From Burkholderiales bacterium (GTDB taxonomy: Bacteria; Pseudomonadota; Gammaproteobacteria; Burkholderiales; SG8-39), in NCBI GenBank assembly GCA_027493935.1, contig JAOSJV010000001.1, forward strand, positions 1,488,001 through 1,552,000: a stretch of DNA of 64,000 nucleotides. The letters are read 5' to 3'. The notes under the pieces are model-generated. The model was not told where the DNA came from and made no database searches. It worked only from the letters and a program-made list of their open reading frames with translations. Of this stretch, positions 1 through 11,129 are shown one piece after another. A program made the position numbers and the translations under genes. How positions within the stretch are numbered: the stretch's first letter is position 1; every line of letters starts with the position of its first letter.

Positions 1-1
1 T

Positions 2-754
2 TCGCCGACGCCGTACTCGCCGTTCGGCATCCGCGTCGCGGGGCGTCCGCCGCTCCATCGCCACCGTCTGTTCCTCGACGGGATGATCGAGGTGCAGGAC
101 GAGGCGAGCCAGCTCGTCTGCCTGCTCCTCGGCGTGCGGCGCGGCGAGATGGTGGCCGATTTCTGCGCCGGCGCGGGCGGCAAGTCGCTCGCGCTCGCCG
201 CCGCGATGCGCTCGACCGGACGCGTGTACGCCTTCGACGTCTCCGAGCGCCGGCTCGCCGAGCTCCAGCCCCGCCTCGCGCGCTCGGGCCTGTCGAACGT
301 GCACCCGCAGCGCATCGCGTCGGAGCGCGATCCCCGGCTGCAGCGGCTCGCCGGCAAGATCGACCGCGTGCTGATCGACGCGCCGTGCAGCGGGCTCGGC
401 ACGCTGCGCCGCAATCCCGACCTCAAGTGGCGGCAGCGCCCGGAGTCGGTCGCCGAGATGACGCGCAAGCAATTCGCGATCCTGGCCGCGGCAGCGGCGC
501 TCGCCCGGCCGGGCGGCCGGCTCGTGTACGCGACGTGCAGCCTGCTGGCCGAGGAGAACGAGGCGATCGTCGACGCGTTCCTCGCCGCCCATCCGGCGTT
601 CCGCGCCGCCCCGGCGCGTGCCGCCCTCGCGGCGCAGGGGATCGATGTCCCGGCCGCGCGCGAGAACGCGGAGCGCGGCGAGTACCTGTGGCTGCTGCCG
701 CACGTGCACGGTACCGACGGCTTCTTCGCCGCCCTGCTGGAGCGCGCCGCATGA
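2..754 (+). CDS. RsmB/NOP-family rRNA (cytosine-5) methyltransferase, 5' end outside window
   Basis: C-terminal 250 residues of an RsmB/NOP2/Sun-type SAM-dependent RNA m5C methyltransferase; the frame is open from base 2, so the N-terminal part lies upstream. Visible family features in order are a VQDEASQL block, the SAM-binding DFCAGAGGKS loop, DAPCSGLGTLRRNPDLKWR (motif IV with one catalytic Cys) and YATCSLLAEENE (motif VI with the second catalytic Cys). The family methylates cytosines in rRNA in the cytoplasm. RsmB (16S C967) is the usual member, but the missing N-terminus, which would show an NusB-like domain or not, prevents a firm assignment. The stop overlaps the next start as ATGA (751-754), so translational coupling is likely. 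Confidence 0.85.
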   Translation, partial: SPTPYSPFGIRVAGRPPLHRHRLFLDGMIEVQDEASQLVCLLLGVRRGEMVADFCAGAGGKSLALAAAMRSTGRVYAFDVSERRLAELQPRLARSGLSNVHPQRIASERDPRLQRLAGKIDRVLIDAPCSGLGTLRRNPDLKWRQRPESVAEMTRKQFAILAAAAALARPGGRLVYATCSLLAEENEAIVDAFLAAHPAFRAAPARAALAAQGIDVPAARENAERGEYLWLLPHVHGTDGFFAALLERAA

Positions 755-1335
755 TGCGGGCGGTCTTGATCGCGGCCGCTGCCTGGTGCGCGATCGCTGC
801 CGCGCCGGCGCTCGCGCGCGACGGCGAGCGCGCGCCGGCGCCGCGCGAGCTCGCGGCAGCGGGCACGGTGCAGGTCGCGTTCCCGCCCTGGGACGATGCC
901 GAAGGACTGGTCGTCGCGGCGATCGACGCCGCGCGGCGTCAGATCCGTGTCCAGACCTTCACCTTCAGCAATCGCGCGATCGCCCGCGCCCTGGTCGCCG
1001 CACGCCAGCGCGGCGTCGACGTCGCGGTGACCGCCGACCGTGGGCAGGTCTATGGCGCAGGATTCACCCGCATACCGGAGCTCGCCCGGGCAGGCATCCC
1101 GGTCTGGCTGGAGGTGCGCTATGCCGCGGCGCACAGCAAGGTGATGGTCATCGACGCCGACACGCGCGAGAGCGTGCTGATCACCGGCAGCTTCAACTGG
1201 ACCTCGGCGGCGCAGCGCAAGAATGCCGAGAATCTGCTGATCGTGCGGCGCAACCGGGATCTCGCGCTGGAATATCTCGCCAACTGGGAGCGCCGGCGGG
1301 CGCAGGCGCTTCCGTACGGTCGACCGGCGCGCTGA
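751..1335 (+). CDS. Secreted phospholipase D-like (HKD) protein, Nuc type
   Basis: 194 residues. An N-terminal hydrophobic signal peptide (about residues 1-22, ending near ALARDGE) predicts export to the periplasm. A single PLD catalytic motif is present, HSKVMVIDADTRESVLITGS with FNWT after it (H-x-K-x4-D plus the downstream GS/N). One HKD motif in a short protein fits the Nuc/endonuclease branch of the PLD superfamily, which works as a homodimer on phosphodiester bonds; nuclease versus lipase cannot be decided from sequence. The start at 751 is set by the ATGA overlap with the methyltransferase stop. No close functional partner is seen. Confidence 0.8.
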   Translation: MMRAVLIAAAAWCAIAAAPALARDGERAPAPRELAAAGTVQVAFPPWDDAEGLVVAAIDAARRQIRVQTFTFSNRAIARALVAARQRGVDVAVTADRGQVYGAGFTRIPELARAGIPVWLEVRYAAAHSKVMVIDADTRESVLITGSFNWTSAAQRKNAENLLIVRRNRDLALEYLANWERRRAQALPYGRPAR

Positions 1336-1511
1336 ACCGGGTGCGACGGCCCCGGCGGGCCTACGAACGCGCAGGCGCGCGCTGCGTGCTACATTCCCGC
1401 ACTGGCAGCAGATCGTTGCGGTTGCCAGCGGGGCGAATTCCCCGTAGAATCGGGCGGCCACGCGGAACGCCCCGAATACCCCGAATACCTATAACCAACT
1501 CGCGGATCTTC

Positions 1512-2679
1512 ATGCTCTTTTTCCGGACTGTTCGACCTCTCCTGGTGGGGACTAGCACTGGTCGCGCTCGCGCTCACCCACGTGACCATCGCGGCGGTGA
1601 CGATCTTCCTGCACCGGTGCCAGGCGCATCGTGCGCTCGAGCTCCATCCGATCGCGTCGCACTTCTTCCGCTTCTGGCTCTGGCTCACCACCGGCATGGT
1701 GACCAAGGAGTGGGCCGCGATCCACCGTAAGCACCACGCGAAGTGCGAGACGGCGGAGGACCCGCACAGCCCGCAGGTGTACGGCATCAACCGTGTCCTC
1801 TGGCTGGGGGTGTTTCTCTACGTCAAGGAGTCCTACAACCGCGAGACCCTGAGCCGCTACGGCCACGGCACGCCGGACGACTGGCTCGAACGCAACGTCT
1901 ACGCGAAGCGCACGCGGCTGGGGCTGACGCTGATGGGGCTCGCCGACGTCTTGCTCTTCGGGATCGTGCCGGGGTTCGCGATCTTTCTGGTGCAGATCGC
2001 GTGGATTCCATTCTGGGCGGCCGGGGTGATCAACGGGCTTGGCCACTACTTCGGCTACCGGAACTGGGAAACGCCGGACGCGAGCACGAACATCGTCCCG
2101 TTCGGCATCCTGATCGGCGGCGAGGAGCTCCACAACAACCATCACGCCTACGCCACATCGGCGAAGCTCTCGAACAAGTGGTACGAGCTCGATATCGGCT
2201 GGCTCTACATCCGGATCCTCCAAGCGCTCGGCCTGGCGAAAGTGAAGAAGGTCGCCCCGACGCCGCGCTTCGCGCCGACCAAGCACGCGATCGATCTCGA
2301 GACGGTCCAGGCGGTGATCGCCAACCGCTACGACGTGCTCGCCAGATACGCCCGCTCGCTCAAAGCGACCTACGCCGAGGAGCTCAAGCGCCTGGCGCCG
2401 CACGACGCGCAGGCGCTGCGCCGACTCAAGCGCTGGCTGGTTCGCGACGAGCGCAAGCTTCCAGAGGGGCGGCGCACGCAGCTCGCCGAGGAGCTCAAGC
2501 GCAGCTCGTCGCTCGCCACCGCGTACGCGATGCGCCGCGAGCTGGTGGCGCTGTGGGAGCGCTCGCATGCCTCGCGCGACCAGCTGGTGCGCCAGCTCCA
2601 GGATTGGTGCCAGCGGGCCGAGGCGACCGGCATCCGTCCGCTGGTGGAGTTCTCGCGCGGGCTGCGGTCGTACGCGTAG
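1512..2679 (+). CDS. Membrane fatty acid desaturase (delta-9 acyl-CoA/acyl-lipid type), frameshifted near start
   Basis: About 388 residues once one extra base is removed. The three histidine boxes of membrane-bound di-iron desaturases are present: HRCQAHRAL, HRKHHAKCE and HNNHHAYATS, separated by hydrophobic segments. This is the stearoyl-CoA desaturase/DesA type that puts a cis double bond into saturated acyl chains at the inner membrane. The C-terminal ~130 residues are charged and helical. From 1582 the frame is clean. Upstream residues (GLFDLSWWGLALVALALTHV) are in the same frame but reach no start. ATG 1512 joins it if one base within 1514-1524 (T-run then CC) is extra. A terminator follows at 2702-2727. 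Confidence 0.85.
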
Positions 2680-2701
2680 CGCGGCTGGCCGTGATGCAAG
2701 C

Positions 2702-2727
2702 AAAGCCCGCCGGTCGGCGGGCTTTTT
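2702..2727 (+). terminator. Rho-independent terminator after the desaturase gene
   Basis: AAAGCCCGCC-GGTC-GGCGGGCTTTTT: an 8-bp GC-rich stem flanked by A and T runs, starting 22 bases after the desaturase stop. The shape fits an intrinsic terminator for the plus strand. Confidence 0.85.
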
Positions 2728-2825
2728 GTTCGTCGTTCCCGCTCAAGAGGCCGTGTGAAAACCCGATCGTCGCTCCTCGCGAAAGCGGGAGCCCGGAATG
2801 CGAATCCCGTCTCCTCAACGGCTTA

Positions 2826-2903
2826 CTGGATCCCCGCTTGCGCGGGGATGAGCGCGGCGTTCGCCGCGAGGGGGGGTGCTGGATCCCCGCCTTCGCGGGG
2901 ATG
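2826..2903. repeat. Two copies of a palindromic CTGGATCCCCGC...GCGGGGATGA repeat
   Basis: Copy one spans 2826-2851 and copy two 2879-2903. Each is CTGGATCCCCGC, a short T-rich loop, then GCGGGGATGA, followed by CGCGGCGTTCGCCGCG-like sequence. A third copy in opposite orientation lies at 36917-36942. They sit between convergent genes (desaturase and rpmG), as REP/BIME-like dispersed palindromes usually do. Confidence 0.75.
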
Positions 2904-2922
2904 ACCGCGGCGTTCGCCGCGG

Positions 2923-3078
2923 TCACTTCAGCTTGGTTTCCTTGTAGACGACGTGCTTGCGCGCCTTCGGATCGTACTTCTTGATCTCGATCTTGTCGGG
3001 CGTCGCGCGCTTGTTCTTGGTGGTCGTGTAGAAGTGGCCGGTGCCGGCCGTCGATTCCAGCTTGATCTTCTCGCGCAT
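2923..3078 (-). CDS. rpmG: 50S ribosomal protein L33
   Basis: 51 residues beginning [19 protein letters not shown] and ending KETKLK, the standard length and sequence pattern for bacterial L33. It lacks the CxxC pairs of zinc-binding paralogues, so it is the C-minus type. It is part of the large ribosomal subunit near the E site. It lies 16 bases downstream of rpmB on the same strand, the usual rpmB-rpmG operon. The gene is too short for many ORF callers but fully intact. Confidence 0.97.
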   Translation of the reverse strand: MREKIKLESTAGTGHFYTTTKNKRATPDKIEIKKYDPKARKHVVYKETKLK

Positions 3079-3094
3079 GGCCTGTCCTCCGGAC

Positions 3095-3328
3095 TCAGAG
3101 CACGCCGCGGGCGCGCAGGTCAGCGAGCACCGACTCGATGCCCCTCTTGTCGATCAGGCGCAAGCCCGCGTTCGAGACGCGCAGCCGCACCCAGCGCTTC
3201 TCCGACTCGACCCAGAATCGCCGGTACTGCAGATTGGGGAGGAAACGGCGCTTGGTCCGGTTGTTGGCGTGGGAGACGTTGTAGCCGACGATCGGCTTCT
3301 TGCCCGTGACTTGGCATACTCGCGCCAT
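3095..3328 (-). CDS. rpmB: 50S ribosomal protein L28
   Basis: 77 residues, [20 protein letters not shown]..., with the L28 signature of basic residues after [11 protein letters not shown] and the C-terminal [14 protein letters not shown] block. It is the normal length for proteobacterial L28. First gene of the rpmB-rpmG pair; radC lies 85 bases upstream on the same strand, the common proteobacterial radC-rpmB-rpmG order. Confidence 0.97.
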   Translation of the reverse strand: MARVCQVTGKKPIVGYNVSHANNRTKRRFLPNLQYRRFWVESEKRWVRLRVSNAGLRLIDKRGIESVLADLRARGVL

Positions 3329-3413
3329 CGGTGCTGCTCCGGTTCGGTTCGCGAAAGGCGGCGATTATAGGTCAGAAACGCGAATCGCATCAAGCGCCTG
3401 CGCAAACCGAGGG

Positions 3414-4088
3414 TTAGAGCAGGCCGCGCTCGGCGAACGACGCGACCTCGCCGCGCCCCACCACGAAGTGATCGAGCACCCGCACGTCGACCAGCGCGAG
3501 CGAACGCCGCAGCGTCTCGGTGAGCGAGCGGTCCGCCTGGCTCGGCTCGGCGACGCCCGAAGGGTGGTTGTGGGCGAAGATCACTGCGGCCGCGTTGTGT
3601 CGCAGCGCGCACTTGACGACCTCGCGCGGGTAGACGCTGGTCTGGGACAACGTGCCGCGAAAGAGCTCTTCTTCGGCGATCACGCGGTTCTGGGCGTCGA
3701 GCAGCACCGCGAGGAACACCTCGTGCCCGCGGGCGCCGAGCGAGAGCCGCAGGTAGTCGCGTACGGCGGCCGGCGATGAAAGGGCTTCGCCGGCGGCAAT
3801 GCGCTCGGCGAGCGTGCGCCGCGCGAGCTCGAAAGCCGCCAGCAGCTGCGCGCACTTGGCGGCGCCGAGGCCGGGCAGGGCAGTGAGCTGGCGTGGGTCG
3901 GCGCCGAACACGCCGGCGAGCGACCCGCAGCGCTCGAGCAGAGCACGGCCGAGGTCGACCGCGCTCGCGCCGCGCACGCCGGTGCGCAGGAAGATCGCGA
4001 GCAGCTCGGCGTCGGCCAGCGCGCGCGGACCAAGGGCGAGCAGCTTCTCGCGCGGGCGCTCGCGCGCCGGCCACTGGGTGATGCCCAT
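3414..4088 (-). CDS. radC: RadC family JAMM/MPN-domain protein
   Basis: 224 residues. The N-terminal half has a helix-hairpin-helix-like [15 protein letters not shown] segment. The C-terminal half carries the JAMM metalloprotease-like signature [14 protein letters not shown] with the upstream Glu in [10 protein letters not shown]. The historical DNA-repair role (sensitivity to radiation) is not well established biochemically. ATG 4088 is preferred over longer options because GGAGGGA precedes it by four bases and longer starts would run into the divergent coaBC start (4172). Confidence 0.92.
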   Translation of the reverse strand: MGITQWPARERPREKLLALGPRALADAELLAIFLRTGVRGASAVDLGRALLERCGSLAGVFGADPRQLTALPGLGAAKCAQLLAAFELARRTLAERIAAGEALSSPAAVRDYLRLSLGARGHEVFLAVLLDAQNRVIAEEELFRGTLSQTSVYPREVVKCALRHNAAAVIFAHNHPSGVAEPSQADRSLTETLRRSLALVDVRVLDHFVVGRGEVASFAERGLL

Positions 4089-4171
4089 GGGCTCCCTCCG
4101 GGTTCGCGTAAAATCGGCCTCGAGCGGCGCGCTGCGCCGCAGAGGGATACAACGGCGCGAGGCGCGATCGG

Positions 4172-5384
4172 GTGGACGCAACCGCAGGGCTGACGGGCAA
4201 GCGCATCCTGCTCGGGATCACCGGGGGCATTGCCGCCTACAAGGCGGCCGAGCTTGCGCGCCTGGTGGTCAAGGCCGGCGCCGACCTGCGCGTGGTGATG
4301 ACCGCGAGCGCGTGCCGCTTCGTCACGCCGGTCACGCTGCAGGGGCTCTCGGGCAGGCCCGTGCACACCGACATGTGGGATCCGGGCGTGCCCAATAACA
4401 TGGCCCACATCGAGCTCTCGCGCGACCGCGACCTGATTGTGGTCGCGCCCGCCACGGCCGATTTCGTGGCGAAGCTCGCACACGGGCTCGCCGACGACCT
4501 GCTGGCGACGCTGTGCCTCGCGCGCGAATGCCCGCTCGCGCTCGCGCCGGCCATGAACCGGCAGATGTGGGAGCACCCGGCGACCCAGCGCAACGTCGCG
4601 ACGCTGCGGGCCGACGGCATCGCGATCCTCGGTCCGGCGGCCGGCGACCAGGCGTGCGGCGAGGTCGGTATGGGGCGTATGCTGGAGGCGGCCGAGATCT
4701 TCGCCGAGCTCGTCGCGATGACCGCGCCGAAGCCGCTGGCGGGCAAGCGCGTGCTCGTCACCGCGGGGCCGACGTTCGAGCCGATCGATACGGTGCGCGG
4801 GATCACGAACCTGAGCTCGGGCAAGATGGGATTCGCCGTCGCGCAGGCGGCGGCGGAGGCAGGCGCGCAGGTAACGCTCGTGGCCGGTCCGACGCCGCTC
4901 GCCGCACCGCCCGGGGTCGCGCGCTGCGACGTCGTCACCGCACGCGAGATGCACGATGCGGTGATGGGGCTCGCGCCGCAGGCCGACGTGTTCGTCGCGG
5001 TGGCGGCGGTGTCGGACTACCGCGTGGCGAACCCGCAGAAAGTGAAGGTCAAGAAGGATGCCGGCCCGCCGAGGATCGAGCTCGCCGAGAACCCGGACAT
5101 CCTCGCGGCGGTCGCCGCGCTGCCGCGGGCGCCGTTCTGCGTCGGCTTCGCCGCCGAGACCGAGAACTTGCGCGAGTTCGCACAGGCGAAGCGCACGAAG
5201 AAGGGCGTGCCGCTGCTCGCCGCCAACCTCGCGCACGAGGCGTTCGGCCGCGACGACAACGCGCTCACGCTTTTCGACGACGCCGGCGAGCACGCGCTTG
5301 CGCGTGCGCCGAAGATCGAGCTCGCGCGCAGGCTCATCGCCCACGTCGCCGCGATGCTCGGGGACGATGATCGTCCGCGCGTAG
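4172..5384 (+). CDS. coaBC: Bifunctional phosphopantothenoylcysteine decarboxylase/phosphopantothenate-cysteine ligase; stop codon not visible in frame
   Basis: GTG start at 4172. The N-terminal FMN-dependent CoaC domain shows [10 protein letters not shown] and PAMNRQMW (PxMNxxMW) and [10 protein letters not shown]. The C-terminal CoaB domain shows [11 protein letters not shown] and [10 protein letters not shown]. Together they convert phosphopantothenate to phosphopantetheine in CoA synthesis. Homology ends near 5370 (about 400 residues), but this frame has no stop and runs straight into dut. A TAG in the next frame at 5382-5384 sits where a CoaBC stop belongs, so a single-base error around 5350-5380 is the simplest reading; the end given here is inferred. 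Divergent from radC. Confidence 0.93.
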
Positions 5385-5467
5385 CATCCGCGCTCGCCCA
5401 TCGCCCGCGGCGAGGCCGCCGCCTCCGCTGCGTGCCGCCTTCGGTACACTGCCCACCGTCCACTCCG

Positions 5468-5918
5468 ATGCATGTCATCGACGTCAAGATCCTCGACCCT
5501 CGCCTGCACGAGACGCCGCTCGAGTATGCGACGCGCGGCGCCGCCGGTCTCGATCTGCGCGCGTGCATCGACGCGCCGCTCGTGCTCGCACCCGGGGCGG
5601 CCGAGCTCAGTGCCGACCGGGATCGCGATCCATCTCGAGGATCCGGACCTGGCGGCGTTGGTGCTGCCGCGCTCGGGACTCGGCCACAAGCACGGCATCG
5701 TGCTCGGCAACCTGGTCGGGCTGATCGACTCGGACTACCAGGGGCAGCTCATGGTCTCGGCCTGGAACCGCTCGGCGCAGCCGTACACGCTCCGCCCGAT
5801 GGATCGCATCGCGCAGCTCGTCATCGTGCCGGTGCTGCAGGTGACGCTGAACGTCGTCGAGGAGTTCGCCGCGAGTGCGCGGGGCGCGGGCGGATTCGGC
5901 AGCACGGGCCGCGGGTAG
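5468..5918 (+). CDS. dut: dUTP diphosphatase (dUTPase), one-base frameshift
   Basis: About 149 residues after removing one extra A at 5609 (GAGCTC-A-GTGCCGACC). Trimeric dUTPase motifs are seen: [41 protein letters not shown] and the C-terminal GGFGSTGRG. It hydrolyses dUTP to dUMP and PPi, keeping uracil out of DNA and supplying dTMP synthesis. Start ATG 5468 gives [10 protein letters not shown], typical for the family. It is directly downstream of coaBC, a conserved pairing. The gene is essential in most bacteria, so the shift is probably a sequence error. A hairpin follows at 5933-5955. Confidence 0.93.
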
Positions 5919-5932
5919 AGCGATCGAGAAAG

Positions 5933-5955
5933 AGGGCGGCCGCAGGCCGCCCTTC
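5933..5955. terminator. Bidirectional terminator between dut and fccB-like gene
   Basis: Stem AGGGCGGCC ... GGCCGCCCT around GCA, placed 14 bases after the dut stop and 18 bases before the stop of the convergent flavoprotein gene. It could terminate both transcripts; the T tract is short on the plus side. Confidence 0.65.
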
Positions 5956-5973
5956 CTGCGCCGCGCGGGCGGG

Positions 5974-7254
5974 CTAGCCCAGCATGTCGGTCCAGATGTT
6001 GACCGCCCAGCCGTCGGCGAACTGCTTCTCGAGCGTGCTGCGCGCCGTCGAGACGCCGCCCGCGCCCTTCACCGGCAGCAGCGTCTTCTTCTCCACGCTC
6101 CAGGCATGAATCGAGGTGACGTGCATCGCCTCGGTCGCGCTCACATAGCTGTAGCAGGTGTTGTTGATCATCGGCGTCTGGTTGACCGGCTGGCCGGTCA
6201 TCATCGCGACGATCGCCGAGGCCGCGATCTTGGCGTGCTGGTTCGCCATCGAGCCCGATTTCGGCATGCCGGACGCGGACTGGGTCGCGTCGCCGAGCAC
6301 GTGGACGTTCGGCACCTTGATCGACTCCATGGTGAGCCAGTTGACCTCGCACCAGCGGTTGTTCGCGGTCACCGCGCCCGCTTGTACGGCGATCGCCCCG
6401 GCCCGCTGCGGCGGCACCACGTTCAGCACGTCGCCCTTGAACGAGTCGAACTCGGTCTTGACGGTGCGGCCGCGCACGTCGACGTCCTTCGCCTCCTGGT
6501 TCGGGCGGTACTCGATGATGCCCTTGTACAGGTCGTTCCAGGCGGCGAGGAACAAGCCCTTCTTCGATACGATGTCGGGGTTGGCGTCCAGCACCAGCAC
6601 CTTGGAGCGCGGCTTCGCCCGCTTGAAGTAGTCGGCGACCTGGCACACCCGCTCGTACGGTCCGGGCGGGCAGCGGTACGGCATCTTCGGGAACGAAAAC
6701 ACGAACACCCCGCCATTGGGCATCGCCTCGAGCTGCTTGCGCAGGGCGACGGTCTGTTCGCCCGCTTTCCATGCGTGCAGCACCTGCTTCTGCGCCTCGG
6801 CGTTGTTCAGCCCGGGAAGCTGGTCGTACATGAAGTCGATGCCGGGCGCGAGCACCAGCCGGTCGTAGTTCATGTCGCCGTACTTCGCCTTGAACTTGAC
6901 CAGGCGCTTCTGCGGATCGATCGCCGCGACCTCGCCGTTCAGCACCGTCACGCCGTAATCGCGCAGCTTCTCGTAGCCGCGCGTGTTCTGCTCGATCGAG
7001 CGCGAGCCGGCCAGCACCAGGTTCGAAAGCGGGCACGAAACGAACTTCTGCTCGCGCTCGATCAGGAAGACCTGAATGGTGCCGCCGCTCCACATGCGGA
7101 TGTACTTGGCCACCGTCGCGCCGCCGAAACCGCCGCCGATGACCATCACCCGGCCGGCCGGCTTCGCCGGCTCGGTCGCGCAGCCGGCGAGCGTGGCCGC
7201 CGCGCCGGCGCCCACGAGCTTGATGAAGTCGCGTCGCTTGAATTCGCGTGTCAT
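5974..7254 (-). CDS. fccB: FAD-dependent sulfide dehydrogenase flavoprotein subunit (flavocytochrome c/SoxF type)
   Basis: 426 residues. A twin-arginine signal ([20 protein letters not shown]) predicts Tat export to the periplasm. The FAD-binding Rossmann motif [17 protein letters not shown] follows. Further on are [12 protein letters not shown] and [17 protein letters not shown], all as in FccB/SoxF flavocytochrome c sulfide dehydrogenases. The enzyme oxidises sulfide and passes electrons to the cytochrome encoded just upstream (7266-7577). ATG 7254 is chosen because AAGGGG precedes it; ATG 7269 would overlap the cytochrome stop as ATGA and is a real alternative. Its membership in the wider sulfide:quinone reductase fold is certain; substrate is inferred. 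Confidence 0.87.
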   Translation of the reverse strand: MTREFKRRDFIKLVGAGAAATLAGCATEPAKPAGRVMVIGGGFGGATVAKYIRMWSGGTIQVFLIEREQKFVSCPLSNLVLAGSRSIEQNTRGYEKLRDYGVTVLNGEVAAIDPQKRLVKFKAKYGDMNYDRLVLAPGIDFMYDQLPGLNNAEAQKQVLHAWKAGEQTVALRKQLEAMPNGGVFVFSFPKMPYRCPPGPYERVCQVADYFKRAKPRSKVLVLDANPDIVSKKGLFLAAWNDLYKGIIEYRPNQEAKDVDVRGRTVKTEFDSFKGDVLNVVPPQRAGAIAVQAGAVTANNRWCEVNWLTMESIKVPNVHVLGDATQSASGMPKSGSMANQHAKIAASAIVAMMTGQPVNQTPMINNTCYSYVSATEAMHVTSIHAWSVEKKTLLPVKGAGGVSTARSTLEKQFADGWAVNIWTDMLG

Positions 7255-7265
7255 GGCGTGCCCCT

Positions 7266-7577
7266 TCATTTCACCGGCGTCTGTGCCGCGAAGAACGCGG
7301 CGATCGCCGCGATCTGCGCGTCGCTGTAGCCCTTGGAAATCTGGTGCATGATCGTCGCGGGCTTCTTGCCTTCGCGGAACTCCTTCAGGGTCGAGACGAT
7401 CTGGTCCGCTCTGCGGCCGGCGAGCGATTCGGTGACGCCGGCGCTCCTGCCATTGGTGCCGTGGCAGTGCGCGCAGCCCGCCGCCAGATCACGGCTCAGG
7501 TTGGGGTTGCTCCCTTGCGCTGCCGCAAGCGCCGGCAGACCGGCGAGCAACGCGACGAGCAATACGCGTTTTTCCAT
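7266..7577 (-). CDS. Single-haem periplasmic c-type cytochrome, probable electron partner of FccB
   Basis: 103 residues with a cleavable signal peptide (MEKRVLLVALLAGLPALAAA) and one CxxCH haem site, CAHCHG. A distal Met ligand is likely in ATIMHQ. Class I cytochrome c. First gene of a two-gene unit with the flavoprotein, with the ends touching or overlapping by four bases. This matches the FccA/SoxE role of taking electrons from the flavin subunit. AGGAGGGGG lies six to eight bases before ATG 7577 and fixes the start over a longer in-frame option. It has one haem where FccA of purple sulfur bacteria has two. Confidence 0.85.
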   Translation of the reverse strand: MEKRVLLVALLAGLPALAAAQGSNPNLSRDLAAGCAHCHGTNGRSAGVTESLAGRRADQIVSTLKEFREGKKPATIMHQISKGYSDAQIAAIAAFFAAQTPVK

Positions 7578-7762
7578 GCCACCCCCTCCTCTTGATGTTA
7601 GAAGTCCGAGCACGGCCCGGCGGGTCAGTGTCGGTCCGTTCAACGGCGGCCGTCAAGTAGCATGCATCAAGCGCCCGCCGGATGCGGATAGGATGTGCTG
7701 ATGGCCCCAGAAAGCCGAGGCCCGTGCGGTGCGCGGCCCTCGCGCTGCGACCGGAGCGGCGG

Positions 7763-10055
<2,293 letters not shown>

Positions 10056-10057
10056 TT

Positions 10058-10366
10058 CTAGGTTTCCTCCATCACGCACTGCAGCGGATGCTGGTGCTTG
10101 CGGGCGTAGGAAATCACTTGCTCGACCTTGGTGGTGGCGATGTCGCGCGGGTACACGCCGCAGACGCCCATGCCTTCCCGGTGGACCTTCAACATGACCT
10201 GCGTGGCCTTTTCCCGGTTCATCGCGAAAAATGACTGCAGCACCACCACCACGAACTCCATCGGCGTGTAGTCGTCGTTCAGCAGGATCACCTTGAACAG
10301 GGGCGGCGGCTTGAGCTTGGTCTTCCTGGGCTCAAGTACCGTCCCCTCTCGCGTCCGCGTTGCCAT
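10058..10366 (-). CDS. clpS: ATP-dependent Clp protease adaptor ClpS
   Basis: 102 residues. The ClpS fold is recognisable from [17 protein letters not shown], the HxxG-like [18 protein letters not shown] and the C-terminal [16 protein letters not shown]. It binds N-degron substrates and delivers them to ClpA. First gene of clpS-clpA; the promoter presumably lies in the 364-bp gap toward cspA. Confidence 0.96.
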   Translation of the reverse strand: MATRTREGTVLEPRKTKLKPPPLFKVILLNDDYTPMEFVVVVLQSFFAMNREKATQVMLKVHREGMGVCGVYPRDIATTKVEQVISYARKHQHPLQCVMEET

Positions 10367-10730
10367 ACCCCATCACCGACCCACACTAATGCCGAACCGC
10401 AACCCCGTCAAATCCAATGACCGCACTGCAGCGGTGAAATTCCCACGCCCTCGGCCCGGTGCACCGTCGCGATTCCAATCCTAGCCAGACTTGGGTGGTC
10501 GCGCAACGCTCGCGCATTGCGTAGAACGCCTGTCGCGTCAGGGGCTTGGATCGGGCCGCCACTTGACGCCCAATGCGGAAGCGCGTAAAAGCCCCGCTTG
10601 TGTTTGTCTCTCGAGCGGTGGGCAGGTCGGGCATCAATCGCAGTTCCCGTCGCTGATCTACGGCAGTCTTGGAGTACAGGCATAGGCAGGGGGGTGACCC
10701 CGGGGGAGTGAATTTTCGAGGGAAGGGGCT
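10367..10730. other. 364-bp intergenic region between divergent clpS and cspA
   Basis: No credible coding sequence by codon pattern or family match. It must hold the promoters of clpS (minus) and cspA (plus). A long untranslated leader before a cold-shock gene is usual, but no specific cold-box was identified by eye. The sequence is slightly less GC-rich than the flanking genes. Confidence 0.6.
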
Positions 10731-10937
10731 ATGCCAACCGGTACGGTGAAGTGGTTCAATGACGCAAAGGGGTACGGATTCATTACGCCGGACGACGGCG
10801 GCGAGGATCTGTTTGCGCATTTCTCGGCGATCCAGATGTCGGGCTTCAAGACGCTGAAGGAGGGCCAGAAGGTCAGCTTCGAGATCGTCCAGGGCCCGAA
10901 AGGCAAGCAAGCCTCGAACATTCAGTCGGCCGGTTGA
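10731..10937 (+). CDS. Cold-shock domain protein (CspA family)
   Basis: 68 residues, a complete cold-shock OB fold with RNP1 KGYGFIT and RNP2 DLFAHFSAI. It binds single-stranded RNA/DNA and acts as an RNA chaperone. AGGGAAGGGG lies just before the ATG. It is monocistronic with a strong terminator at 10981-11006. Which CspA-E paralogue it corresponds to cannot be decided. Confidence 0.96.
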   Translation: MPTGTVKWFNDAKGYGFITPDDGGEDLFAHFSAIQMSGFKTLKEGQKVSFEIVQGPKGKQASNIQSAG

Positions 10938-10980
10938 ACCTTTGCGGCGGCGCGGCTGCCGCCGCCCCAGCGACTGCGAA

Positions 10981-11006
10981 AGCCCCGCTCCGGCGGGGTT
11001 TTTTTT
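10981..11006 (+). terminator. Rho-independent terminator of the cold-shock gene
   Basis: Stem CCCCGC/GCGGGG (10983-10998) followed by eight T residues (10999-11006), 44 bases after the cold-shock gene stop. Confidence 0.93.
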
Positions 11007-11129
11007 CGTCCGGCGGTCGCGGTCCCGCGTCGCCCTCTCTTCCGCGCGGGATCGCGGGTGCGGCCGGAACCGGTCTGCGGGCATCCGGCGGCGTCGCGGG
11101 CGGCGTGGCACCCGCGCGCGGGCGCTGCT

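Noticed and set aside
385..1730. Long overlapping open frames in alternative phases (e.g. 618-1730, 1743-2984, 1552-2703 minus)
   Set aside because: Arg/Ala/Pro-rich translations lying over well-supported genes; shadow frames of GC-rich coding DNA.
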